NCBI RefSeq assembly: GCF_000379525.1 | Contig: NZ_KB902506.1 | Span: forward strand, 1 to 64,000 | DNA from: Lamprocystis purpurea DSM 4197 | GTDB lineage: Bacteria; Pseudomonadota; Gammaproteobacteria; Chromatiales; Chromatiaceae | DNA length: 64,000 nt | Direction of reading: 5' to 3' | Part shown: in pieces, positions 39,006 through 48,154 of the stretch | Numbering within the stretch: the first letter of the stretch is position 1 | How the letters are laid out: every line of letters begins with the position of its first letter | Translations under genes and position numbers: made by a program | Notes under the pieces: model-generated | What the model was told of the DNA's origin: nothing | The model's input: only the letters and a program-made list of their open reading frames with translations | Databases searched by the model: none

Positions 39006-39042
39006 GCATCGCTGTTCAGGGTGCGAACCGGAGGGCGATGCG

Positions 39043-40470
39043 ATGAAAACGGCGCATGATGCGCAATGGGCCAGGTTCGATGGACGGTTGTTGATGCTTG
39101 GCTTCGGTTGTATCGGCCAGGGTGTGCTGCCGCTGCTGCTGCGTCATCTCGGTCTGCGGCCGGACCAGATAACCATCATTGCGGCCGGGGTGAGCGGTGC
39201 CGGGATCGCGACCAGTCAGGGGGTCGCGGTCGTGGATCAGCCCGTCACGCGCGAGAACTATCGGCGGATTCTGGCGGACGCTCTGGGTGCCGGCGATTTC
39301 CTGCTCAACCTGTCGGTCAACGTCGGCAGCATCGACCTGATTGCCTGGTGCAAGGAACATGACTGCGGCTATCTCGACGCCTGCATCGGTCCCTGGGCCG
39401 GTGGTCATTTCGACGCTTCGCTGGACCCGGAGGAGCGTTCGAACTATGTACTGCGGGTCGCCGCCCGGTCCTTGCGCGGCGTCGGCAACACCGGCCCCAC
39501 CGCGGTCCTGGCCCACGGGGTCAACCCCGGACTGGTGTCCCTCTTTGTCAAGCAGGCGCTGCTCGATCTGGCGCGCGACCTGCTGCCCGCCGCCGAGGCG
39601 CCGCGTGATCGCGCGCACTGGGCCGCACTGGCGCAGCGGCTGGGTGTGTGCACGATCCACATCGCGGAGCGCGACACCCAGTGTGCCCTTCAGCGCAAGA
39701 TGCGGGGGGAGTTCGTCAACACCTGGTCGGTCGAGGGCTTTGTCGGCGAAAGCTGTCAGCCGGCCGAACTGGGCTGGGGCAGTCATGAGCGGCACTGGCC
39801 CGCCATGGCCCGGCGCCACGCCGGATACCGGGGGGCCGCGATCTGGATGGAGCAGCCCGGTGCCGCCACCCGGGTGCGCAGTTGGACACCCCTCGAAGGG
39901 CCTTACCACGGCTTTCTGATCACGCACGAGGAGTGGCTCTCGATCGCTGAATATCTCACGGTCAGCGACGGCGGTCGGCTGCTGTATCGGCCCACCGTGC
40001 ATTACGCCTATCACCCCTGTGATGATGCCGTCATGTCGCTGCACGAACTGGCGGGGCGCAACTGGCGGATGCAAGCGCAGCAGCGCGTGCTGGGCGCTGC
40101 TGATATCAGTTCCGGCATGGACGAACTCGGGGTGCTGCTGCTGGGTCACGCCCGTGGCGCCTATTGGTACGGCTCCCGGCTGACCATCGCGCAGGCCCGC
40201 GCGCTCTGTCCGCACAATACTGCCACCAGCCTGCAAACGACCGCCGGCGTGCTGGGCGGTGTCGTCTGGGCGTTGAACCATCCGCGGGCCGGGATCGTCG
40301 ACCCCGATGAAATGGACTTTCGTGAGGTGCTGAATGTTGCCACGCCCTATCTCGGTGAGCTGGTGGGCGTCTATAGTGACTGGACACCCTTGCAGGACCG
40401 CTGCGTCCTGTTCCAGGAGGATGTCGATCTTGAGGACCCCTGGCAATTCAAGAATGTCTTGGTTGCTTGA
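39043..40470 (+). CDS. Homospermidine synthase
   Basis: A 475-residue cytoplasmic enzyme of the saccharopine dehydrogenase-like family that makes homospermidine from putrescine (or spermidine) using NAD. The N-terminal Rossmann fold shows LMLGFGCIGQGVLPLLLRHL. Other family blocks are NLSVNVGSIDLIAWC, YLDACIGPW, HGVNPGLVSLFVK, VNTWSVEGFVGE and WMQ-like NWRMQAQQRVL, ending in the conserved TSLQTTAGVLGG region. GGAGGG at 39030-39035 supports the start. Length is as expected. Stands alone; no ornithine or arginine decarboxylase is adjacent. Confidence 0.92.
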   Translation: MKTAHDAQWARFDGRLLMLGFGCIGQGVLPLLLRHLGLRPDQITIIAAGVSGAGIATSQGVAVVDQPVTRENYRRILADALGAGDFLLNLSVNVGSIDLIAWCKEHDCGYLDACIGPWAGGHFDASLDPEERSNYVLRVAARSLRGVGNTGPTAVLAHGVNPGLVSLFVKQALLDLARDLLPAAEAPRDRAHWAALAQRLGVCTIHIAERDTQCALQRKMRGEFVNTWSVEGFVGESCQPAELGWGSHERHWPAMARRHAGYRGAAIWMEQPGAATRVRSWTPLEGPYHGFLITHEEWLSIAEYLTVSDGGRLLYRPTVHYAYHPCDDAVMSLHELAGRNWRMQAQQRVLGAADISSGMDELGVLLLGHARGAYWYGSRLTIAQARALCPHNTATSLQTTAGVLGGVVWALNHPRAGIVDPDEMDFREVLNVATPYLGELVGVYSDWTPLQDRCVLFQEDVDLEDPWQFKNVLVA

Positions 40471-40503
40471 TGGGTGGGCCTGGTGTGACTGATCGGCGCC
40501 GCC

Positions 40504-40555
<52 letters not shown>

Positions 40556-40611
40556 GTGATCGCAACGCTCCGGATGCTCTCGCACCGAGTGACTGCGCCG
40601 GCCGCATTCGG

Positions 40612-41772
40612 TCAACATCGCCGTCCGGTGTTCGGACGCCTCGTGACTGAACGAAAAAACTCCAGATAGGCCCTGGCGGCAGGTACCAGCCCGAACGGCG
40701 TTGCGGCCCGCCGCAATACCTCGCGATCCAGGTCCCCGGCGGCGAGCCGGGTGAGTTCGGCGTCGATGGCGGCGGCCAGGGCGGCGGGGTTGCCGATCGG
40801 GACCAAGGGACCGAGTTGCCCGTTCCGGAGCAGGTCGCGCACGCCCCCGGTGCAGTCGGTGGCGACCACGGGGGTGCCCAGAGCCATGGCCTCGACCAAG
40901 GCGTTGGGCAGACCCTCCCGCCGTGAAGACAGCACCAGCAGGTCGGCGCGGGCGAGCAAGGGGAAGGGATCGGCGACGAATCCGGGCAGCTCCAGTCGCG
41001 CGTCGATCGCCAGTCGGCGGGCGAGCGCGGTGAGGCGCGCGCGTTCCTTGCCCTCGCCGATGATCAGCAGTCGCGCCTGCGGCTGCTCCAGGCGCGCGAA
41101 GGCGCGCAGCAGGGTCGCAAAGTCCTTCACCTTGCGCAGTCCGCCCAGGGCGATGATGACGGGCGGGCGTCCGGCGCCCCGTGGTGCGGTCAGCCAGGGG
41201 TGGGTGCAGGGGGCGGCGGCCAGGGCTTCGAGGTCGTCCGGGCAGATGGGATTGTTCAGCACCGCGATCGGCACGTCCGTCACCCCGAAGGTCCGCCGCA
41301 GATCGTCGGCGACCGCGTGCGAGACCGCGGTGAGGCCGTCCAGCCGCCGGTAACAGGTACGGATGCGGCGGGTCTCGCTCAGGGTCTTGAAGGGGTTCCA
41401 GCGGTGCGCGGAGAAGCGTCCGGACATCAGGGTCCCCACCGCGGCCACCAGCCGGGGGCCGCCCCCGGCCGCGGGCGGCAGCGCATCGCGGGCGGCCAGG
41501 GCCGCCAGGTCGTCCTTGAGTTTGCCGGTGACCAGCCAATCCGGGCGCTCGCGGGCCATGAAGTCGCGCAGGAACTCCACGCGCGGCGCGGTGACAGGCA
41601 GAATGCGGATAGCCGGGTCCAGGTCCTGCAGATAGGCATGCCGCGGGTCCCCGACCAGGAACCAGGTCTCGACCCCGAGGCGGGCGAGTCCGCGGGCGAG
41701 GTTGGTGAAGTTGCGTTCGACCCCGCCGTCCTCGAAGTCGCTCGCCACCAGCGCGATGCGCTCAATCCCCAT
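40612..41772 (-). CDS. GT4-family glycosyltransferase (a)
   Basis: A 386-residue GT-B fold glycosyltransferase. The N-terminal domain begins MGIERIALVASDFEDGGVER, including the GG loop that follows the first strand. The C-terminal nucleotide-sugar domain has GGLRKVKDFATLLRAFARLE, LLIIGEGKER, LPGFVADPFPLLARADLLVL and the E-x7-E motif (REGLPNALVEAMALGTPVVA). It probably adds a hexose to a lipid-linked glycan at the inner face of the membrane. Its start overlaps the stop of the next upstream gene by 11 bases; last gene of the polysaccharide locus. Confidence 0.9.
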   Translation of the reverse strand: MGIERIALVASDFEDGGVERNFTNLARGLARLGVETWFLVGDPRHAYLQDLDPAIRILPVTAPRVEFLRDFMARERPDWLVTGKLKDDLAALAARDALPPAAGGGPRLVAAVGTLMSGRFSAHRWNPFKTLSETRRIRTCYRRLDGLTAVSHAVADDLRRTFGVTDVPIAVLNNPICPDDLEALAAAPCTHPWLTAPRGAGRPPVIIALGGLRKVKDFATLLRAFARLEQPQARLLIIGEGKERARLTALARRLAIDARLELPGFVADPFPLLARADLLVLSSRREGLPNALVEAMALGTPVVATDCTGGVRDLLRNGQLGPLVPIGNPAALAAAIDAELTRLAAGDLDREVLRRAATPFGLVPAARAYLEFFRSVTRRPNTGRRC

Positions 41773-42901
41773 GGTGGCCGAGCACGTCGGGGCCGAGCAT
41801 CAGCCGCAGGTAGAGGTCGGCATTGCGCTGGGCCTCATAGCGCTCGCCGCCCTGGCGCAGGGTCGCGGCCGGGAGCGGGTCGGCGAGTGTGGCGGCCAGC
41901 GCGGCGGCCAGGGCTTGCGGGTCGCGGGGCGGGACCAGTGGACCGAGCCGCCCGTGCTGGAGGATTTCGCCCGGACCGGCGCCGCATTCGGTGCTGACCA
42001 CGGGGGTGCCGAGCGCCAGGGCCTCGATCAGCACCGTGGGCAGGGCGTCCCAGAACGAGGACAGGACCACCAGGTTCGCCCGCTGCAGGAAGGGGTAGGG
42101 GTTGGACGCCCAGCCGGGCATATCGACCGCTTCGGTGAGCCCCAGCGCGGCGCGTGCGGATTCGATCTCGGGGCGCAGCCGGCCGTCGCCGATGATCAGC
42201 AGCCGGCAGTCACGCTGTTGGCGTAACCGGGCGAAGGCGTCCAGCAGAGTGGGCAAGTCCTTCTCGTACTCGAGTCGGCCGGCGAAGACCAGGACCGGAA
42301 TCTCCCGCTGCGCGCGGTCGTCGCGGAACCAGGGGTGGTCGATCGGTGCCTGCGCCAGTGCCGGCATTTCCGGCGTCACGATCGGATTGGGGATGGTGGT
42401 TACCGGTGCCCCCGCGCCCAGCAGGGTGCGCAGGTCTTGCGCGGTATCTTCCGAGATGGCGACGATGCCCTGATTGCGGCGGTAGTAGCGCTGGAATTCG
42501 GCGCGGCGGCGGTGGCCCTTGATGCCCTTGAGGTGGTCCAGCTTGACACTCATGCGCCCATGCACGGTGACAAAGACCGGGGTGTGGGTGCCGGCCAGGC
42601 GGGCGGCTTTGAGCGTGAACACATCCTCGCGAATGCGATGGGTGAGGATGGCCGCCGGTCGGCGGCGGTGCAGATAAAGGGCCATGGCCGGCACCCGGCT
42701 CCAGGGTGTCATCCGCCCCATCTGGACCAATCGCACCCCGGGGTCGGTCGCCTCGGGGATGGGGTCAGGGGCGGCGGTGACCAGCAGGTCCGTCGGGAAG
42801 CCGCGCGCGACAAAGCCGTTGGCCAGCCGGGCGGCGATCTTGGCGGTGCTGCCGCCGTCGAAGGGACCGCAGTAGATGGCCAGTGTTGGTTGCTCAGTCA
42901 T
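41762..42901 (-). CDS. GT4-family glycosyltransferase (b)
   Basis: A 379-residue GT-B glycosyltransferase similar in layout to its neighbour: IYCGPFDGGSTAKIAARLAN at the N-terminus, VFAGRLEYEKDLPTLLDAFA and LLIIGDGRLRPEIE in the C-terminal domain. The E-x7-E motif is altered to WDALPTVLIEALALGTPVVS, with Asp instead of the first Glu, as in several active GT4 members. Overlaps both neighbouring genes by 8-11 bases, so the locus is translationally coupled. Confidence 0.9.
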   Translation of the reverse strand: MTEQPTLAIYCGPFDGGSTAKIAARLANGFVARGFPTDLLVTAAPDPIPEATDPGVRLVQMGRMTPWSRVPAMALYLHRRRPAAILTHRIREDVFTLKAARLAGTHTPVFVTVHGRMSVKLDHLKGIKGHRRRAEFQRYYRRNQGIVAISEDTAQDLRTLLGAGAPVTTIPNPIVTPEMPALAQAPIDHPWFRDDRAQREIPVLVFAGRLEYEKDLPTLLDAFARLRQQRDCRLLIIGDGRLRPEIESARAALGLTEAVDMPGWASNPYPFLQRANLVVLSSFWDALPTVLIEALALGTPVVSTECGAGPGEILQHGRLGPLVPPRDPQALAAALAATLADPLPAATLRQGGERYEAQRNADLYLRLMLGPDVLGHHGD

Positions 42902-44231
42902 GCGCCGGCTCCGCGCCGTCAGCCTGCCGTACCCGCCCCAACTGAAAGCTGTAAAGCACTCCCAGGAACAGAATGCAGAAGAACCGCAGGTCCAGATTGA
43001 CGACGCGGAAGTCGTACAGACAATAGAGCAGCAGCATGATGCCGCCCAAGGTCAGGAAGGCGCGCAGGTCCGGGGCCGCGCGCGGGTCCGACCAGAGGCC
43101 GCGGTAGGCGCGCAGCAGCACCCACAGCAGCAGGGTCGCGATCAGTACGCCGACCAGACCGAAGCGCGTCAGGATCTCCATCGCCACGCTGTGCAGGTGC
43201 GAGGCCGCCGGTGCGTTGGCCAGTTGATAGGCGTCGACCGCGACCACCCGCTCCGGGACCAGGAACTCGGTGGTACTGGTGCCGGGACCGAAACCCAGCA
43301 GCGGCTGCTGGGCGAAGGTCTGGAACCCCACCTTGATCAGGTTGAGGCGGATCGTCACGGACCCGGTGTAGCTCAGTTCCTCCTGGCTGCCGACCGTGAT
43401 GGCTTGCCAGTCCTCGACCTGACGGTGCTTGGTCACCCACAGCAGCGCTCCCGCCAGCGCGATGGCGAGTGCCGCGGCGGCGAGCGCGAGACGCAACTGG
43501 CGCGGTGATTGTTGGCCGCGGCGCCGCGCTTCACGGCGCCGAATGATGGCATAGAGCACCCCCGCCAGCGCCAGGCTCATCGCCGCGCCGCGCGACTGGG
43601 TGACCACCAGCACGAACAGCGACAGAACGATACCCAGCGACCAGAATATCCAGCCGGCGCCGGGACGCGCGCGCCCGCCGATGCGCAGCCCCGTGATGCG
43701 TGGGCAAAAGAGCACGAGCCCCACCAGCACGACCGAGGCAAGGAACGCCAGTCCCAGCGCGGCAAAGCCGAAGTCGTAGCGCATCCCACCCAGGATTTCG
43801 GGCAGTAGCGACCAGTCGCTCTTGCGCAGCACGCCGCAGGCCAACCCCAGGGCCGCGGCACCCAGCACCGGCCAGATCCGGGTCGGGTCGCGGCGCAGCC
43901 ACCAGGCGATGACGAAGAACAGCAAGGGTGCGCTCCAGGCCGAGATCGCCCGCCATTGATCGGTCGCGATGGCGGGAAAGATCCAGGCGGCGCGCACGGC
44001 CAGCAGGCTGGTCACCAGCACGACGGCGAGCAGCAGCAGGAAGGCCGGCTCCCGGCGCAGGTGGCGCCACTGGCCGGGGATCTCCGTCAGGAATAAGGCG
44101 ACCAGCAAGGCCAGCGCGACATTGGCCGGTCCGGTAATCGACCAGGCGGTGAAAGCAAAGATCAGGAGCAGGCCCCGTGCGATGACGGGTTTACTCAGGA
44201 TGGGTCTTGATGTGCGTTCAGTTGCGTTCAT
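42894..44231 (-). CDS. O-antigen ligase / polymerase family membrane protein
   Basis: A 445-residue integral membrane protein with about eleven hydrophobic segments. The large periplasmic loop (about residues 245-345) carries SYTGSVTIRLNLIKVGFQTF, QPLLGFGPGTS and ASHLHSVAMEILTRFGLVGV, the Wzy_C/WaaL signature with the R and H residues important in ligases. Ligase (WaaL) and polymerase (Wzy) cannot be separated by sequence alone; with no Wzx or Wzz in view I leave it open. The start at 44231 overlaps the upstream GT2 gene by 14 bases. Confidence 0.85.
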   Translation of the reverse strand: MNATERTSRPILSKPVIARGLLLIFAFTAWSITGPANVALALLVALFLTEIPGQWRHLRREPAFLLLLAVVLVTSLLAVRAAWIFPAIATDQWRAISAWSAPLLFFVIAWWLRRDPTRIWPVLGAAALGLACGVLRKSDWSLLPEILGGMRYDFGFAALGLAFLASVVLVGLVLFCPRITGLRIGGRARPGAGWIFWSLGIVLSLFVLVVTQSRGAAMSLALAGVLYAIIRRREARRRGQQSPRQLRLALAAAALAIALAGALLWVTKHRQVEDWQAITVGSQEELSYTGSVTIRLNLIKVGFQTFAQQPLLGFGPGTSTTEFLVPERVVAVDAYQLANAPAASHLHSVAMEILTRFGLVGVLIATLLLWVLLRAYRGLWSDPRAAPDLRAFLTLGGIMLLLYCLYDFRVVNLDLRFFCILFLGVLYSFQLGRVRQADGAEPAHD

Positions 44232-45180
44232 TGGCGGACGACTGCTCGGTTTCGATCGGCGCGGACCCTGGTTTGCGCGGCACCAGCGCGCGCACCCAGC
44301 GGGACCAGGCGCGCGGGGTCCAGGGGCGCAAGGCCAGCGCGCGGGTGTGCCATGATAAGGCTTCACGGCGGCGGCCTTCGCGGGCGAGCAAGAGTCCCAG
44401 TTCCGAGCAGCGGGCGGCAAGCTTCTTGTGCGCGGCCGGCAGGTAGGGTGCCAGGCCGGGATCAGCGGACCAGCGCGGATGGCGGGCGATGCGCGCGAGT
44501 GCGGCCTCCTGGACCGCGACGCTCTCTTGTAGCAGGGCGATGCGCCCGTGGGAGAGATTGGCCCCATGCCAACAATAGTCGATCAGGACCTCCGGTACCG
44601 CCGCGACCGGGAAGGCCTCCACGAGCCGCAGCCACAGGTCCCAGTCGCCCGCCAGGTGATAGGCCGGATCGAAGACTCCGATCTGCTCCAGCGCGCAGCG
44701 GCGCACGAGCACGGTGGACGCGGCCATCATGTTGACCCGCAGCAGCCGGCCCAGCGCATCGGTGTGGTCGCTGGGGACCTGGAGCGGGTTGTGCCGCTCC
44801 GCAAGCTCGTGCCCCTGAGCGTCGACCCCGCGGGTGTCGGTGTAACAGAGCCCGAGCCGCGCATCGGCAGCGTAGCAGGCGAGCTGGCGCTCCAGCTTGC
44901 CCGGCCGCCAGGCGTCGTCCTGGTCCAGCAGGCCGATGAACTCGCTGTCGCACGCCGCGATGGCCGCATTGCGGGTCGCCTGGGTGTTACCGTTGGCGAC
45001 CTGGATCAGGCGCACCGGCGGACCGAAAGATTCGACAATGGCGGCTGAGCCGTCATGGCTGCCGTCATCCGCCACCACGATCTCCAGATCGCGGTCGCCT
45101 TGGGCGAGCACGCTGTTGATCGCCGTGCGGATGAAGGCTTCGCCGTTGTGACAGGGGATGATGGCAGCTACGCGGGGCAT
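44218..45180 (-). CDS. GT2-family glycosyltransferase
   Basis: A 320-residue GT-A fold glycosyltransferase starting MPRVAAIIPCHNGEAFIRTA. The nucleotide-binding DDGS (VVADDGSHDGS) and metal-binding region (EFIGLLDQDDAWRPGKLERQ) are intact. The C-terminal part, after NLSHGRIALLQES, is helical and may be a TPR-like extension (AARCSELGLLLAREGRRREA). No membrane segment, so it is a cytoplasmic transferase rather than a synthase. Overlaps its neighbours by 13-14 bases on both sides. Confidence 0.9.
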   Translation of the reverse strand: MPRVAAIIPCHNGEAFIRTAINSVLAQGDRDLEIVVADDGSHDGSAAIVESFGPPVRLIQVANGNTQATRNAAIAACDSEFIGLLDQDDAWRPGKLERQLACYAADARLGLCYTDTRGVDAQGHELAERHNPLQVPSDHTDALGRLLRVNMMAASTVLVRRCALEQIGVFDPAYHLAGDWDLWLRLVEAFPVAAVPEVLIDYCWHGANLSHGRIALLQESVAVQEAALARIARHPRWSADPGLAPYLPAAHKKLAARCSELGLLLAREGRRREALSWHTRALALRPWTPRAWSRWVRALVPRKPGSAPIETEQSSANERN

Positions 45181-46286
45181 CGGTGTAACCTCATGGCATC
45201 CAGATAGGCGTCGGTGGCGGCCTCGATCGCGTAGGGCCGGGCGGCCGCGTGCAACCGGGCGGCCGGGAGGGGTGCGTCCAGTGTGTCGAGCATGGCCTGC
45301 GCCAGCGCGGCCGCATCGTCCACCGGCACCAGCGGGCCGTAACGGCCATTCTGAAGCACTTCGCGCGGGCCGCTCGGGCAATCGGTCGCGACCGCCGGGG
45401 TGCCCACCGCCAGCGCCTCGATCAGCACGAAACCCAGCCCCTCCCAGCGCGAGGTGAAGGCAAACAGATCGGCATGCGCCATGAAGGCATAGGGTTGCGG
45501 CACGTAGCCCGGCAGCGCGAAGTCCTGGGCGACCCCCAACTCGGTCGCCAGCGCGAGCAGGGCGGCCCGCTCTCCGCCGCGCCCCAGAATCATCAGCCGG
45601 CACGGACGCTGGGACCGGACCCGGGCAAAGGCGCGCAGGAGGGTATCGAAGCCCTTGCGGTGGCACAATTCTCCGGCACTCAGGATCAAGGGCGCCGCCG
45701 GGTCACCGAGCCAGGGATGGTCCGGGCGCGGCAGATCGGCGGTGAACAACGATTCCGGCACCACGGGCGAGGGCACGACCCGAATCAGCGCGCGCGCGAG
45801 CCCGGTATAGGCCGCCATGTCATCGGCGACCCCGGCGCTGGTGACGATCACCTGATCGGCGAATGGATAAAGCCGGCCCATGGAATTGCGTTGCACCCAG
45901 CGCTCCAGGGGCCCGCGGGTGGCCAGATCGATGGAGATCGTCGTGCCCGAGCTGAAGACCAGACGGGTCGGCAGCGGCGTCCCGATCCGCGCCAGGGTGC
46001 GGGCGAACAGGGCGGTCCGATTCACCCGATCCTTATCCGAGAGCAACACCGCCGGGCGTTCGCGCCGCAGGTAACCGACGAGCGCGGGCAGGCAGCCATA
46101 GGTATGACGGGAGCCCAGGTCGATCACCCGCACGCCCGGCGGAATCTCCGGCAGGTGCGGCCCGTGACGGCGCACCTTGAGCAGATCGACCTGATAACCG
46201 CGCCGGGCCAGTGCCGGAATCAGGTGCTGCGCCGCCCGATCGACACCGCTGTGACCGGAGGTGGAAAAGAAACAGGCGATGTTCAT
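45168..46286 (-). CDS. GT4-family glycosyltransferase (c)
   Basis: A 372-residue GT-B glycosyltransferase starting MNIACFFSTSGHSGVDRAAQ. C-terminal motifs: LSAGELCHRKGFDTLLRAFA, LMILGRGGER, LPGYVPQPYAFMAHADLFAF and E-x7-E in WEGLGFVLIEALAVGTPAVA. Similar to the other two GT4 enzymes here. Its start overlaps the stop of the restriction endonuclease gene by four bases, an odd junction that suggests the R-M pair was inserted precisely ahead of the operon or uses the same transcript. Confidence 0.9.
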   Translation of the reverse strand: MNIACFFSTSGHSGVDRAAQHLIPALARRGYQVDLLKVRRHGPHLPEIPPGVRVIDLGSRHTYGCLPALVGYLRRERPAVLLSDKDRVNRTALFARTLARIGTPLPTRLVFSSGTTISIDLATRGPLERWVQRNSMGRLYPFADQVIVTSAGVADDMAAYTGLARALIRVVPSPVVPESLFTADLPRPDHPWLGDPAAPLILSAGELCHRKGFDTLLRAFARVRSQRPCRLMILGRGGERAALLALATELGVAQDFALPGYVPQPYAFMAHADLFAFTSRWEGLGFVLIEALAVGTPAVATDCPSGPREVLQNGRYGPLVPVDDAAALAQAMLDTLDAPLPAARLHAAARPYAIEAATDAYLDAMRLHRCPA

Positions 46287-47005
46287 GCTCGCATCCGTGC
46301 GTGTGCCATCGCGTGTGCGCTCAGTGATGTCGCGAAGCGCCTGAAGCTCAACTCAGGATTGGGCTCAGTGTATTTCCCGTGCTGACCAGCGCTCGCGTCC
46401 GAGAGTATCAAGCAAGCAGAATTATAGAGGCGCTCCCTGACGAGTCGCTCGCAGAAGATCTCGTAACGTCGGGCGTAGGATGCCCCATTAAATTCCTCAA
46501 AGACTTTGAAATGCGGTTCGTTCACTTTAACCGGTGATGTGGAGTTGGGGCAATCCTCAAGCAACATGAGCCAGCCAATCCAGGGTGGAGCAGAAGGCGC
46601 GAACTTTCCTTCCCGATAGGCGGTCAGCAAGTCAGTTGAATTGCCTATTGCTTCTTCAACGCGGTTATTGAAGTTGTTACCGAAAGATGGGCCGACATGC
46701 GCTTTGAACTCTATCGATGCCACTAAATCACCGGCGTCCACGACGACGATATCCCAGTTCTTGGTGGGTCTGAAAAAGCCTGGTAGGGTGGTTTCTTTTG
46801 TGTGAATCGAAGCCTTAGGAAGCCCGGATTCCTCCAGAATCTGTGCAAGTAGAGATACGAACCCGTCGAGATGTTTCCCGCCGGTTACGGCACTGCGGTT
46901 TCCGGTATCCTTCTTGCCGGTTACGGCCCCCTGGTTCGTCGTTTGCTGGGTCCTGAAACGCCAGAAATGGCAAATGGCATCCGAAAGGCGATTACTATAA
47001 TCCAT
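46283..47005 (-). CDS. XhoI/PaeR7I-type restriction endonuclease
   Basis: A 240-residue type II endonuclease. The family core is clear: NWDIVVVDAGDLVASIEFKA then VGPSFGNNFNNRVEEAIGNS and LLTAYREG. D85, E99 and K101 form the PD-(D/E)XK catalytic site. XhoI and PaeR7I cut CTCGAG; the same target is likely but not certain. Base composition is visibly lower in GC than the flanking glycosyltransferase genes, suggesting recent transfer. The partner methyltransferase lies eight bases upstream. Confidence 0.9.
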   Translation of the reverse strand: MDYSNRLSDAICHFWRFRTQQTTNQGAVTGKKDTGNRSAVTGGKHLDGFVSLLAQILEESGLPKASIHTKETTLPGFFRPTKNWDIVVVDAGDLVASIEFKAHVGPSFGNNFNNRVEEAIGNSTDLLTAYREGKFAPSAPPWIGWLMLLEDCPNSTSPVKVNEPHFKVFEEFNGASYARRYEIFCERLVRERLYNSACLILSDASAGQHGKYTEPNPELSFRRFATSLSAHAMAHARMRA

Positions 47006-47012
47006 GGTCTAC

Positions 47013-47984
47013 CTATAATTTTTTCACTTCAATCGTGGCGCTTGAGAATAGCGATTGAGTCGCCCCGCGAATGCGCTGTTCGGCCATTTCAAAATAGTGA
47101 GGGTCGATCTCGACTCCGATCGAGTGTCTGCCCCATTTTGCGGCCGCGACAGCGGTAGTGCCTGTTCCCATGAAGGGGTCCAGCACGGTATCTCCGACAA
47201 ACGAGAACATTCGAATCAAGCGCTCCGCCAGTCCCTCCGGGTAGGGTGCCGGATGGTTCCGGGTCGAAGCTCCGGTTAATCCGGACCAGATGGATTGAAA
47301 CCATTGTTTATGGTTCTCGCCGGAAATCACCGACAGGACACGCGTGGCAACAGTTGGCTTGCGATATCCGCCGGGCTTCCGCTCCATCAGAATAAACTCG
47401 ATATCGTTCTTGATGACCGCATTCGGCTCGAATGGTTTTCCCAGAAATCCTCCACCATTGCCGGTCGCTTCAAAAACAGCGTTCGCAATCTTGTGCCAGA
47501 TAATCGGCGACAGATTGTCGTATCCAATCACGCGGCAATGCTCCTGGATCGAGGCATGGAGTGGAACGACGGTGTGTCTGCCGTCATTCTTGCGCCGCGA
47601 GAGACAAACATCGCCGACGACACACACGAGGCGCCCGCCAGGGACCAGTGCGCGAAAGCAATGGCTCCATACCTTATCGAGTTCCCGTAGAAATGTCTCG
47701 TAGTCTTCAATTTCCCCGAGCTGATGCTCGTGGTCCCGGTACTTCTTCAAAGTCCAATAGGGTGGAGACGTCACAATCAGATGTATCGATTGGTCGGGGA
47801 GAAACGACAGGGTGCGGGAGTCGCCGTGCACCAATCGGTGCGTTGTTGGCAATTCTTGAATAGCCGACTCGATCTGCCGGAGTAAGTCCACATCCTTCGC
47901 AATGCGAGGAATGTCGGTCTGCGGATTCTCCAGATTGGCAACGGCCGGCGGCAAAAACTGCTGGTGATCGATGGCAGCGGTCAT
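47013..47984 (-). CDS. Beta-class DNA methyltransferase (R-M partner)
   Basis: A 323-residue SAM-dependent DNA methyltransferase. The catalytic motif TSPPYW (72-77) comes first and the SAM-binding motif DPFMGTGTTAVAA comes near residue 268, i.e. the beta-class order; TSPPYW is most common in N4-cytosine or N6-adenine enzymes of this class. It must protect the site cut by the adjacent XhoI-like enzyme. The classical PaeR7I partner is a larger gamma-class adenine methyltransferase as I recall, so this pairing differs. Less GC-rich than surroundings. Confidence 0.88.
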   Translation of the reverse strand: MTAAIDHQQFLPPAVANLENPQTDIPRIAKDVDLLRQIESAIQELPTTHRLVHGDSRTLSFLPDQSIHLIVTSPPYWTLKKYRDHEHQLGEIEDYETFLRELDKVWSHCFRALVPGGRLVCVVGDVCLSRRKNDGRHTVVPLHASIQEHCRVIGYDNLSPIIWHKIANAVFEATGNGGGFLGKPFEPNAVIKNDIEFILMERKPGGYRKPTVATRVLSVISGENHKQWFQSIWSGLTGASTRNHPAPYPEGLAERLIRMFSFVGDTVLDPFMGTGTTAVAAAKWGRHSIGVEIDPHYFEMAEQRIRGATQSLFSSATIEVKKL

Positions 47985-48154
47985 GATACGACAAGAATGC
48001 CTATACTGTCTTCATCTGTATTCATTTGTGGGTAGGTCTCCCGGCTCGTGAAATAAGTCATTGAAAGATCGGTTCAGCAAACAAGAAATCTTGGCGGTGG
48101 TCATCATTCCGATCAGCGTGGTGACCGCGATGACGTTGGTCCGCACAGCGGACC

